The notes: generated by a model from the sequence alone, not told the origin. Counted from the stretch's first letter, positions 1-7,243 are shown. The stretch: 11,795 bases of DNA from Oscillospiraceae bacterium (GCA_017483405.1 JAFUWP010000141.1:1-11795), one strand, 5' to 3'. Program-made: numbers and translations.

Positions 1-942
1 AACGGCTACGGCAACGGCGACTTCGGCTGCGTATCTTCTCTGGCTAATACTCTGATTTACTATGCTAAGGCTAAGGGCGTTGCTGCTGCTGACATTCAGG
101 GCAAGACCTTTGATGTAGGCGGTGCATATCCGTCCAGCAGTGTTACCATCGAAGGCAACACAAATATCCCGTCTGGTGCAAAGGCTTACTCTACTGGTGA
201 TGCCGCTGTTCCGACAACAGCTCTGTACCTTGCACAGCAGCTCCTCGACCGTGAATGGACAGTTGGCCGTGATAATATCGGTCTGTCAAGACTTGACCAC
301 AACGGTTCTCTGGGACGTTTCTTCTCTCAGACTGTATGGATTCCTCAGAGCTACAATGGCAAAATGCCGAACGGCGACACACTGGCAAACGGTGCAACCT
401 TCCTGAGCATCCGTTCTATGTATGAGAGTGCATCCAACTGTGTTGGTGCTAAGACTTCTGACGAAGCTCTTGCACTGGTTCAGGAACTCAAGGCCGCTTA
501 TGAAAAGGACGTTGCAGCAGGTGCTGACTGGTCCGGTAAGACAAGCGAACTGTCTGCCTCCAGTGCAGAAGGTGCAGCTGCTCTTGCTAAGTTCAAGAAT
601 GTTGCCGCTGTTGACCTGTACTATCACAGATTCTGGCACGCTGGTGACATCATGATGGCTCTGGGCGATATGGCTACTCTGTATCCTGACCTCGTTCCGA
701 CAACCAGCGAACCGGTATCTACTGATATTCTCTGGGGCGATGTTGACTGCTCCGGCGAAGTAGATATTCTGGACGTTATCACTCTCAACAAGGCTATTCT
801 CGGCAAAGAAACTCTGTCTGCTCAAGGCGAAAAGAATGCTGACGTTGACCAGAGCGGCAAGCCGGATTCTACTGATGCTCTGAATATCATGAAGCTTATC
901 GTTCAGATTTATACTCAGGCCGATATGCCTCTCAAGAAGTAA
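1..942 (+). CDS. GH48 cellobiohydrolase with C-terminal dockerin (5'-truncated)
   Basis: The reading frame is open from base 1 to the TAA at 940-942 (313 visible residues); the N-terminus and most of the catalytic domain lie outside the window. GH48 enzymes are processive cellulases that release cellobiose from chain ends and are usually the major exoglucanase of cellulosomes. Visible GH48 signatures are DFGCVSSLANTLIYY (residues 7-21), LLDREW (81-86), RFFSQTVWIP (106-115), KMPNGD (121-126) and YYHRFW (207-212). A dockerin follows at about 243-305 with two EF-hand-like calcium loops (D247-D249-S251-D255-D258 and D281-D283-S285-D289-D292), so the secreted enzyme should bind a scaffoldin cohesin. 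Between FLSIRSMY (134-141) and YYHRFW there are about 65 residues, longer than I recall for clostridial GH48s. Codon use favours GCT, GTT and CGT, unlike the GCG/CGG-rich neighbours, which fits high expression. It is followed by a hairpin terminator. Confidence 0.93.
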   Translation, partial: NGYGNGDFGCVSSLANTLIYYAKAKGVAAADIQGKTFDVGGAYPSSSVTIEGNTNIPSGAKAYSTGDAAVPTTALYLAQQLLDREWTVGRDNIGLSRLDHNGSLGRFFSQTVWIPQSYNGKMPNGDTLANGATFLSIRSMYESASNCVGAKTSDEALALVQELKAAYEKDVAAGADWSGKTSELSASSAEGAAALAKFKNVAAVDLYYHRFWHAGDIMMALGDMATLYPDLVPTTSEPVSTDILWGDVDCSGEVDILDVITLNKAILGKETLSAQGEKNADVDQSGKPDSTDALNIMKLIVQIYTQADMPLKK

Positions 943-962
943 TTCAGAAATACTGCATGAAT

Positions 963-993
963 AAACAGGACAGCTCCGGCTGTCCTGTTTTTT
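963..993 (+). terminator. Rho-independent terminator after the GH48 gene
   Basis: A perfect 12-bp stem (963-974 with 979-990), a TCCG tetraloop and a run of six T (988-993) follow the GH48 stop codon by about 20 bases. The T-run ends inside the stop codon of the convergent LysR gene (992-994), so the hairpin lies between two convergent genes. On the minus strand the tail is weaker (TTTATT), so it may terminate LysR transcripts less efficiently. Confidence 0.92.
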
Positions 994-1894
994 ATTTCTG
1001 ATTCAGATATTGTTCCAGTTCGTGAATATATAATTTTCCCAAATCGCTCAGGAGGATGTTTTTTCTTGTGATATAGCCGATTTCCATTGTGCTTTCATCA
1101 TCCAGCGGAACGGCGGCGTACTCCGAACCGTTCAGGCTGTCGCAGATAATGCCCGAACAGAATGTGTAGCCGTTAAGCCCCTTCATGAGGTTCAGCATCG
1201 TGGAGCGGTCAGAGGCTTTAATCACGCGCGAATAATCATTCGTACTGAAAATTTCTTCTGCAAAGTAGAACGAGCTTTTATCACCCTGTTCAAAAGTCAG
1301 GCAGGGGAAACTGTGGAGTTCTTCGAGGGTGATTTTCTGATTTCCGGCGAGGGGATGACCTTTCCAGAGGTAGATATATACACCGCAGTTGATAAGATGA
1401 TGAAATTCCAGATGATTCGCCTGAAAGAGTTTCTGCATAATCTGCCGGTTGAAATCGCTCAGATACAGAATGCCGATTTCGCTTTTCATGGTATTGACAT
1501 CGGAGATGACTTCGGCGGTTTTGGTTTCGCGGATGGCGAATTCATAATCGTAGGTATCGAATTTCTTGACGAGATTGACGAAGGCTTTCACGGCGAAGGA
1601 ATAATGCTGGGCAGAAACGCCGAATTTTTTCCGGACAGTACCGCCGGTATATTTTTCCTGTAGGGCTTCATACTGCTGATAAACTTGTCTTGCATAAGTC
1701 AGGAATTCCATGCCATCCGCGGTAAGGGAAACACCTTTTCCGCTCCGGTTGAAGATGGTGATGCCTGTTTCTTTTTCGAGTTCTTTAATGGCACTTGTCA
1801 GGGAAGGCTGGGCAATATAGAGGATTTCGGCGGCTTTGTTCATCGAGCCGGTTTCGGAAATCACGATTGCATAATGCAGCTGCTGTAATGTCAT
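992..1894 (-). CDS. LysR-family transcriptional regulator
   Basis: This 300-residue protein has the usual LysR length and architecture: an N-terminal winged helix-turn-helix (about 4-62, with AAEILYIAQPSLTSAIKELE at 21-40 as the typical helix-turn-helix) and a C-terminal periplasmic-binding-protein-like effector domain (about 90-295). LysR regulators bind DNA as tetramers and respond to a small ligand; the ligand here cannot be read from sequence. The ATG at 1892-1894 is preceded by AAGGAGG (1902-1908) at 7 nt, and a consensus promoter lies at 1947-1975. LysR regulators often control a divergent gene, but the upstream neighbour here is on the same strand and the downstream GH48 gene is convergent, so the target is not evident. 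Control of GH48 is possible but unsupported. Confidence 0.93.
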   Translation of the reverse strand: MTLQQLHYAIVISETGSMNKAAEILYIAQPSLTSAIKELEKETGITIFNRSGKGVSLTADGMEFLTYARQVYQQYEALQEKYTGGTVRKKFGVSAQHYSFAVKAFVNLVKKFDTYDYEFAIRETKTAEVISDVNTMKSEIGILYLSDFNRQIMQKLFQANHLEFHHLINCGVYIYLWKGHPLAGNQKITLEELHSFPCLTFEQGDKSSFYFAEEIFSTNDYSRVIKASDRSTMLNLMKGLNGYTFCSGIICDSLNGSEYAAVPLDDESTMEIGYITRKNILLSDLGKLYIHELEQYLNQK

Positions 1895-1946
1895 GACAAC
1901 TCCTCCTTGATGTTATTCTAGTATCCAGATAGGCTTTATAGATGAT

Positions 1947-1975
1947 ATTATAGCATAAAATCAGGATTTTGTCAA
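1947..1975 (-). promoter_or_regulatory. Consensus sigma-A promoter of the LysR gene
   Basis: Reading the minus strand, TTGACA (1970-1975) and TATAAT (1947-1952) are separated by exactly 17 bases, with TGC just before the -10 (extended -10). Both hexamers match consensus perfectly. The expected start, near 1940, would give a leader of about 45 nt before the LysR ATG. The -35 overlaps the TGA stop (1972-1974) of the comEA-like gene and the centre of a 12-bp dyad, so promoter, terminator and possible operator share the same bases. Confidence 0.82.
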
Positions 1976-1985
1976 TCCTGATTTT
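1957..1985 (-). terminator. Perfect 12-bp dyad at end of comEA-like gene: terminator or operator
   Basis: AAAATCAGGATT (1957-1968) is exactly inverted at 1974-1985 across a 5-base spacer. On the minus strand it starts within the last codons of the comEA-like gene and ends in TTTT, so it could terminate the recD2 operon, though the U-tract is short and belongs to the stem. Because it spans the LysR -35 box, it could instead, or also, be a repressor site controlling lysR. The sequence alone does not decide between these. Confidence 0.6.
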
Positions 1986-2856
1986 CCGTTGGCTGTCCGT
2001 AAGGACGGATATAAGGAATCTGCTGATTCCCGTCATCATCCACTGCAAGATAGATTTCCCATTTGGTAAAGAGTTCCGGTGTGACATGTTCAGCAAGCGT
2101 GATTTCCAGAATGTGATAAAAGATATGAATGTCTCTGTCACGGAGCGTGAGGATTTCATCAGCAAGGGCTTCATCACATTCAGGCAGAAGAAGGAGCTGT
2201 TCTTTCACGGTCGTATTCAGATTGATGACAGGAATTTCTTCCGGAACGGTATCTTCCGGCGGTTCGGTGAAAGTTTCCGGAATCTCAGGAATTTCAGAGG
2301 TTTCCGGTATGGGTTCGGGTTCAGGTTCGGGGAGGGAGTATTCCGTTTCCAGATATACATAAGGCAGAATCAGATTATATTTATATTCGCCGATGCCCGA
2401 TACTTCCAGTAATTGCACCCGATTCAGGAAACCACCGTGTTCTTCGCGATAGTTCAGGATATTCTGCGCCGTGACCTCTCCGATTTCCGGCAGAGCGGAT
2501 AATTCTTCGAGTGTTGCCTGATTGAGTTCAATCGGGAACTGAATTTCTGTTGATTCGGGAAGGGGTTCTGTTTCCGTAACGTCAGGGAGTTCCGTCAGCG
2601 GTTCTGTCACGGAGGGTTCGGGAGATGTTTTCGTTTCCGGAACGGTTTCGGTGATTTCGGGAAGGGTGATTTCAGTATGGGATGCGGTGAAGATGCTTTC
2701 CGTTTCGGAGAAAGTTTCTGTTTCGGAAGTCTGATAATAATGTGCATAAGGCTGAATTTCTTCCAGAGTGCGTTCAGATTCATATTTCTGATGCAGACAG
2801 AATCCTGTCACCGCAGTACCGTACAGCAGAAAGAGGAGATATTTTCGAGATTTCAT
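1972..2856 (-). CDS. Membrane-anchored ComEA-like protein with two helix-hairpin-helix domains
   Basis: I take the ATG at 2854-2856 as the start (294 residues). It follows the TGA of the mreB-like gene by one base and leads straight into a basic-hydrophobic anchor (MKSRKYLLFLLYGTAVTGFC, 1-20). A longer reading from 2982 would run 42 residues into the mreB-like gene with no anchor at its start. There is no clear ribosome site, so translation is probably coupled. After the anchor come a Thr/Glu/Pro-rich linker (about 43-107), a ComEA-type helix-hairpin-helix (109-170, with LNQATLEELSALPEIGE and GGFLNRVQLLEVSGIGE), a second Pro/Glu-rich linker (171-208) and a degenerate second copy (209-272, PECDEALA where the first has PEIGEVTA). 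ComEA proteins are surface receptors that bind double-stranded DNA during transformation. Two domains and acidic stalks are unusual, so the assignment is family-level. It is the last gene of the recD2-comF-mreB operon. Confidence 0.85.
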   Translation of the reverse strand: MKSRKYLLFLLYGTAVTGFCLHQKYESERTLEEIQPYAHYYQTSETETFSETESIFTASHTEITLPEITETVPETKTSPEPSVTEPLTELPDVTETEPLPESTEIQFPIELNQATLEELSALPEIGEVTAQNILNYREEHGGFLNRVQLLEVSGIGEYKYNLILPYVYLETEYSLPEPEPEPIPETSEIPEIPETFTEPPEDTVPEEIPVINLNTTVKEQLLLLPECDEALADEILTLRDRDIHIFYHILEITLAEHVTPELFTKWEIYLAVDDDGNQQIPYIRPYGQPTENQD

Positions 2857-2857
2857 A

Positions 2858-3877
2858 TCAGCGGTATTTGTAGATAGTAACACCCTCAAAGCCATCAAGA
2901 AGATTATTGATTTTCTGGAATGCCATCCCTGTTCCCTTAGCGACACAGTGCATGGTATCACGCGCCAGAACACAGTTGACATTCAGCGTCCGGTGAATGA
3001 GTTCGCGGAGTCCGCCGAGCAGAGCACCGCCGCCGGTCAGCAGAATGCCATTTTCATGAATATCTCCGACAAGTTCGGGAGGGGTTTCTTCGAGAACTTT
3101 CTTGATAGCCTCCATAATAGCGAAGATTTCATCTTCCACGGCATCGAACAGCTCCATTTCATTGATTTCGACCGTATCGGGGAGACCGCGGAGGATATTT
3201 CTTCCTTTGACGGGCATAGTAACTTCCGCGCTGGGGTCATAGAGGTTGATTAAAGTTTTCTTAACCTGTTCGGCAGTCTGTTCGCCGATGAGAAGTTTAT
3301 AGCGATGCATCATATATTTCATGATAGCTTTATCAATCTGATTTCCCGCGCTCTTGACGGAATGGGAAGTGACGATACCGTTCATGGAGACAATAGCGAC
3401 ATCAGTCGTACCGCCTCCGATGTCCACAACCATGTGACCTTTCGCGCGTCCGATGTTGATGCCTGCGCCCAGCATAGCGGCGATAGGCTCATCAATCAGA
3501 TAGGCTTTCCGGCAACCTGCGCTCATGACGGCATCGCCGACAGCGCGTTTTTCCAAATCGGTGATGAAAGCTGGCACACATATAATAATTCTGGGCTTGA
3601 CGAGCTGATGACCGCAGACTTTCTGTAAAAATTCGCGAATCATGCACTGAGTCAGCAAATCATCCGAGATGACACCATCTGCCATCGGATGAACGACATC
3701 AATATAGGCCGGCACTTTGCCAATCATTTTATAGGCCTCTTTTCCGACAGCAAGAATTCTCTGCGTACATTTATTATAGGCAATCACGGACGGTTCGGAA
3801 AGGACAACACCTTTCCGGCCGTAGGTCATGACGAGATTGGCTGTTCCGAGGTCAATCCCAATATCCGGAATACTCAT
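2858..3877 (-). CDS. mreB: MreB/Mbl-family actin-like protein
   Basis: This 339-residue protein has the full MreB length and signatures: phosphate-1 motif IDLGTAN (8-14), VVDIGGGTTDVAIVS (150-164) as phosphate-2, LIDEPIAAMLGAG (127-139), the MreB-type stretch YKLLIGEQTAEQVKK (193-207), and TGGGALLGGL (281-290) as the adenosine motif. MreB proteins polymerise at the membrane and guide lateral wall synthesis; the catalytic ATP site looks intact. The ATG (3875-3877) overlaps the comF TGA by four bases (ATGA), with AGGAGG (3888-3893) 10 nt upstream. No mreC, mreD or rod-complex gene follows; the neighbours are DNA-handling genes. It may be a second MreB/Mbl paralogue carried with a competence-like cluster. 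The exact subfamily (MreB, Mbl, MreBH) cannot be settled here. Confidence 0.93.
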   Translation of the reverse strand: MSIPDIGIDLGTANLVMTYGRKGVVLSEPSVIAYNKCTQRILAVGKEAYKMIGKVPAYIDVVHPMADGVISDDLLTQCMIREFLQKVCGHQLVKPRIIICVPAFITDLEKRAVGDAVMSAGCRKAYLIDEPIAAMLGAGINIGRAKGHMVVDIGGGTTDVAIVSMNGIVTSHSVKSAGNQIDKAIMKYMMHRYKLLIGEQTAEQVKKTLINLYDPSAEVTMPVKGRNILRGLPDTVEINEMELFDAVEDEIFAIMEAIKKVLEETPPELVGDIHENGILLTGGGALLGGLRELIHRTLNVNCVLARDTMHCVAKGTGMAFQKINNLLDGFEGVTIYKYR

Positions 3878-4599
3878 GAAATTTGTTCCTCCTCTTGTTC
3901 TTTTTTTCTGGGGGCAGTAGAAGAAGCCGCGGCGGCGGTCACGACAGAAGCACCTTTGGATTTCAGCAGTTCGGCACAGCGGTTCATGGTACTGCCGGTA
4001 GTCAGGACATCATCACATAACAGAATCCGCCTGCCTTCCAGAGAAATATCATAAATGCCGAAGCTTTCGACATTTTTGGCGCGTTCGGCGGCGGATTTCA
4101 GTGTATGCTGTTCCTTGCCGGATTTATTTTTATACAGAATATCTTCACGATAGGGAAGATGCAGTAATTCTGCGAGTTCTTTGGCAATCAGACCGGCCTG
4201 ATTATAACCTCTCTGTTTTTGTTTGGAAACATGCATCGGCACGGGGATGACATAATCTGTTTTTTCAGATTCATAATAAGTTCCGTGCCGGAGACGTTCG
4301 GCGAGGATTCGCGCTGAAAAATAAGCGAAATTGGTATTTCTGGATTTTTTCAGGGCGAGTACGGCCGGAGCAGTTGCGCTGTCGTAGTGACAGGCAACAA
4401 CGGCTTTATCATAAAAGCGTTTCTGATACTGACACATACAGTTGACTTTTCCGCACTGATGACAGTAATCATTCTGAGATACAAGTATTTTTTCGGCGCA
4501 GGATTCACAGACGGTTTCTTCCGGAAGAAGAAAGACACCGCATTTCGGGCATATATTCGGATAGAAGAAATTAAGAATCTTCCTGATGTTCCGATGCAA
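3874..4599 (-). CDS. comF: ComF/ComFC-family phosphoribosyltransferase-like protein
   Basis: This 241-residue protein starts with a zinc-binding cysteine cluster (C17, C20, C31, C34, C46, C49, C54, C56) and ends with a type I phosphoribosyltransferase domain containing RGYNQA (130-135) and the PRPP loop ILLCDDVLTTGSTMN (192-206). Both halves are typical of ComF/ComFC, a cytoplasmic protein needed for natural transformation in Bacillus and Haemophilus, probably acting on incoming single strands. The start is TTG at 4597-4599, supported by AAAGGAGC (4609-4616); it overlaps the recD2 end by 29 nt, and no in-frame ATG lies before the first zinc cysteines. The C-terminal tail is Ala-rich then highly charged (RKKEQEEEQIS) and goes beyond the usual domain end. 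Similar proteins are widespread in bacteria not known to be competent, so a role in uptake is inferred. Confidence 0.93.
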   Translation of the reverse strand: MHRNIRKILNFFYPNICPKCGVFLLPEETVCESCAEKILVSQNDYCHQCGKVNCMCQYQKRFYDKAVVACHYDSATAPAVLALKKSRNTNFAYFSARILAERLRHGTYYESEKTDYVIPVPMHVSKQKQRGYNQAGLIAKELAELLHLPYREDILYKNKSGKEQHTLKSAAERAKNVESFGIYDISLEGRRILLCDDVLTTGSTMNRCAELLKSKGASVVTAAAASSTAPRKKEQEEEQIS

Positions 4600-6808
4600 G
4601 TGAATCCAGCTCCTTTCTGAGCATATATTTCAGGCAGGAATAGCGGAAATTTTGGTGAACGCTTTCCACCATCTGCCGGACTTTCTGGGGTGTGCCGATG
4701 AGAATCAGTAATTTTCTGGCTCTGGTGACGGCGGTATAGAACAGATTACGATATGTCAGTTTTTCGAGCTTGCCGAGCAGGGGCATGATGACGACTTCAA
4801 ATTCACTGCCCTGACTTTTATGCACCGTGATGGCATAAGCAAGGTCGAGTTGTTCCATCATGGTGAGGGGATAGACGGTTTTCCGGCCATCGAAGTCGAT
4901 GACGGCTTCTCCCTGACGGCGGTTGACGGATAAGATAGTACCAATATCGCCGTTGAAGATGCCTTTTCCGTTTTCATCGTCTTTTATCCAAGTAATATCG
5001 TAATTATTTTTAGTCTGCATGACCTTGTCACCGGCGCGGAATTCATAAACGGAGGATTTGACCTGCGGTTTGTCGGCACTGGGCGGATTCAGTCTGGCCT
5101 GAAGTGCCTGATTCAGCTGAACTGTTCCGAGAATCCCGATTTTAGAAGGGCAGATAATCTGAATATCTTTTGTCGGGGAGTAGGAATAGGCTTTCGGAAG
5201 TCTCCGGCAGGTGAGGTCAATCAGCAAATCGGCGGCGGCTTGAAAATCAGGCCGGTGAAAGAAGAAGAAATCGTTATCTTTTCGGGATAAATCAGGCATC
5301 TGGCCGCTGACGATTCTGTGCGCGTTTGTGATGATACAGCTCTGCTGGGCCTGACGGAAGATTTCTTTCAGGGTGATGACAGTCATGCATCTGCTTTCAA
5401 GAAGATGCTGAAGCAGATTGCCTGCGCCGACAGAAGGGAGCTGGTCAGAATCGCCGACAAGAATCAGTTTGCAGTCAGTTCTCAGGGCGCGGAGCAGACT
5501 CGAAAATAACAGCACATCGACCATAGACATTTCATCAATGATGATGACATCACAGGACAGCGGATTTTCTTCGTTATGGATGAATTTTTGCAGTCCGGAG
5601 GCATCGAACTGTACTTCGAGCAGGCGATGAATGGTTTTCGCCTGATAGCCTGTCAAATCAGAAATGCGCTTGGCGGCACGACCAGTCGGGGCGGCGATGA
5701 GCACTTCATAATCCTGTTTCTGAAAACAGGAGATAATCGCGTTCAGAGTGGTAGTTTTGCCTGTTCCTGGGCCGCCTGTCAGAATCAGCATACCTTCGGT
5801 CATGGCGGAAAGAATCGCCTGTTTCTGTAAATCGGCATACTGAATACCGGAACTCTGTTCGATTTCGGCAAGCATAGCAGAAGTATCAGGCCTGTCCTGT
5901 TCCGGAGGGGTATACCGTTTCAGCAGGCCGATGCGTTCTGTAATGTACTGTTCTGCAAAGAAATATTCCGGCAGATAGACGAATTCCCGACCGTCTTTCT
6001 GATATTCTACGATTTCATCTTCCAGAATCGCGCGCTGATAACATTCATAAAATAAAGATTCATTGATTTCCAGAAAGCTGACAGCCGTTTTTGAGAGCCT
6101 GTCCAGCGGCAGGCAGGTATGACCGTCATTGAGGGCGTTATGCTGTAAGATATGTACAATGCCGGCGGAAATCCGGCAGTAGGCATCTTTCGGGATATGC
6201 AAATCATGAGCATAAGCTTCGACATTGCGGAAGTCCATTCCGACAGATTCCTGACAGAGCAGATACGGATTTTTCTCGACAGTATTCCGGCAGTTTGTAC
6301 CCCACAGCCGGAAGGCTCTCATTGCATATCTGGACTTGATGCCATAACCGTCAAAATAGGAAATCACGCTTTTCAGCGCGAAGATATGTTTTGTTTCTTT
6401 TGTGATTTCTTCGCATTTGGCCGGCGAGATGTTCCGGATTTCTAATAATCGTTCCGGCTGATGTTCGATAATATCAAGCGTTTTGTCTCCGAACGCTTTC
6501 ACGATTTTAGCAGCCAGAGATTTCCCGATGCCCCTGATTGCGCCGGAACTTAAATAGCGTTCAATATCGGCGGCAGTCGAAGGAAGTTTCCGTTCGCAGG
6601 ATTCCGCCTGAAACTGCTGTCCGTAGCGCGGATGTGTTGTATATTGTCCCCATAAGGAAAGCACTTCGCCTTCATCTGCCTCGCCGAGTTCGCCGGTGAC
6701 GGTAACGAGCTGACCATTGGCATTCAGGTCTAAAACGAGATAGCCATTGGATTCGTTCCGGAACAGAACATGCTCCACAGTGCCTTCAAGATGCTGATTT
6801 TCAGCCAT
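4571..6808 (-). CDS. recD2: RecD2-type ATP-dependent DNA helicase
   Basis: I choose the ATG at 6806-6808 (745 residues). It gives the usual RecD2 start (LEGTVEHVLFRNESNGYLVL), is preceded by AAGGGG (6818-6823) at 9 nt, and lies downstream of a promoter. A TTG at 6883 would extend the frame through that promoter. RecD2 is an SF1B 5'-3' helicase acting in DNA repair and replication stress without RecBC. The order is an N-terminal OB-like domain (about 5-75), helix-hairpin-helix region (about 90-135), Walker A GGPGTGKT (345-352), Walker B VIIIDEMSM (421-429), motif III GDSDQLPSVGAG (452-463), motif V VHKSQGSEF (662-670) and motif VI YTAVTRAR (691-698). All key motifs are intact and the length is normal. 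It is the first gene of a four-gene operon; recD2 next to comF and an mreB gene is, from memory, a recurrent Clostridia arrangement. Confidence 0.96.
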   Translation of the reverse strand: MAENQHLEGTVEHVLFRNESNGYLVLDLNANGQLVTVTGELGEADEGEVLSLWGQYTTHPRYGQQFQAESCERKLPSTAADIERYLSSGAIRGIGKSLAAKIVKAFGDKTLDIIEHQPERLLEIRNISPAKCEEITKETKHIFALKSVISYFDGYGIKSRYAMRAFRLWGTNCRNTVEKNPYLLCQESVGMDFRNVEAYAHDLHIPKDAYCRISAGIVHILQHNALNDGHTCLPLDRLSKTAVSFLEINESLFYECYQRAILEDEIVEYQKDGREFVYLPEYFFAEQYITERIGLLKRYTPPEQDRPDTSAMLAEIEQSSGIQYADLQKQAILSAMTEGMLILTGGPGTGKTTTLNAIISCFQKQDYEVLIAAPTGRAAKRISDLTGYQAKTIHRLLEVQFDASGLQKFIHNEENPLSCDVIIIDEMSMVDVLLFSSLLRALRTDCKLILVGDSDQLPSVGAGNLLQHLLESRCMTVITLKEIFRQAQQSCIITNAHRIVSGQMPDLSRKDNDFFFFHRPDFQAAADLLIDLTCRRLPKAYSYSPTKDIQIICPSKIGILGTVQLNQALQARLNPPSADKPQVKSSVYEFRAGDKVMQTKNNYDITWIKDDENGKGIFNGDIGTILSVNRRQGEAVIDFDGRKTVYPLTMMEQLDLAYAITVHKSQGSEFEVVIMPLLGKLEKLTYRNLFYTAVTRARKLLILIGTPQKVRQMVESVHQNFRYSCLKYMLRKELDSLASEHQEDS
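4600..4616 (-). promoter_or_regulatory. Ribosome site supporting the comF TTG start
   Basis: On the minus strand AAAGGAGC (4609-4616) lies inside the recD2 coding sequence, with AGGAG ending 10 nt before the TTG at 4597-4599. This supports a TTG start and a 29-nt overlap with recD2. Confidence 0.65.
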
Positions 6809-6854
6809 ATTTAAAATCCCCTTCCAGTTTTCATTTTCAGATATACACTTATAT

Positions 6855-6883
6855 ATTATACAGTATTTTGCGGAGAATTGCAA
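6855..6883 (-). promoter_or_regulatory. Probable sigma-A promoter of the recD2 operon
   Basis: On the minus strand TTGCAA (6878-6883) and TATAAT (6855-6860) are separated by 17 bases. The -10 is perfect and the -35 matches four of six. It lies between the end of the small membrane-protein gene and the recD2 ATG, giving a leader of about 40 nt. No convincing terminator precedes it, so read-through from the upstream gene is also possible. Confidence 0.65.
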
Positions 6884-6889
6884 CAGGTT

Positions 6890-7243
6890 TTACAAGATTT
6901 CTGAAATTTTCACTCTTGCATCGAGAATCTGCTTGGCCTGTGAAAGTGAAACTGGTGTAAAGAAATCATATTGTCTGCTGATTTCTTCGCAGAGATTCTG
7001 AATTTCTGGGTTATCATCCGGCCAGACGAGCAGGACAGTATACAGAATTTCGCTGTCCATCCATGCAATCTGCGCGCCGTAGAATTCCAGAAAGGATTTC
7101 ACGGACGGCGAACACTCCGATACAGGCAGAACGGCAAAGGGCAGGAGTTGATTTTCATCTTCGGGCAGGGAGCTGACAAAGAAACAAAATACTGCCAGAC
7201 TGCCGGCAATCAGGAACAGAAAGAGAATAACAGATACCAGCAT
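6890..7243 (-). CDS. Small one-pass membrane protein of unknown function
   Basis: This 117-residue protein is not one I recognise. It begins with a strongly hydrophobic segment (MLVSVILFLFLIAGSLAVFC, residues 1-20, extending to about 24) that could be a signal anchor, followed by a soluble, mildly acidic domain of about 90 residues. That domain has hydrophobic stretches alternating with charged ones (YTVLLVWPDDNPEIQNLCEE around 68-87). The ATG (7241-7243) has GGAGG (7251-7255) at 7 nt and a good promoter upstream, so it is likely a real gene. It precedes recD2 in the same direction by about 80 nt. No catalytic motif is visible and I propose no function. Confidence 0.78.
   Translation of the reverse strand: MLVSVILFLFLIAGSLAVFCFFVSSLPEDENQLLPFAVLPVSECSPSVKSFLEFYGAQIAWMDSEILYTVLLVWPDDNPEIQNLCEEISRQYDFFTPVSLSQAKQILDARVKISEIL

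Noticed and set aside
286..825. Open frame of 179 codons on the minus strand inside the GH48 gene
   Set aside because: It lies wholly opposite the GH48-dockerin frame, which has clear family motifs; no ribosome site or recognisable domain.
1969..2412. Plus-strand open frame, Phe/Arg/Gly-rich
   Set aside because: It is the antisense of the Pro/Glu-rich linkers and HhH coding sequence of the comEA-like gene; its composition mirrors CCGGAA codons.
2857..2982. 42-residue N-terminal extension of the comEA-like protein
   Set aside because: It would overlap the mreB-like gene and bury the membrane anchor; the ATG at 2856 fits far better.
6809..6883. 25-residue extension of RecD2 from a TTG at 6883
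   Set aside because: It runs through the promoter (6855-6883) and lacks similarity to RecD2 starts; the ATG at 6808 has a ribosome site.
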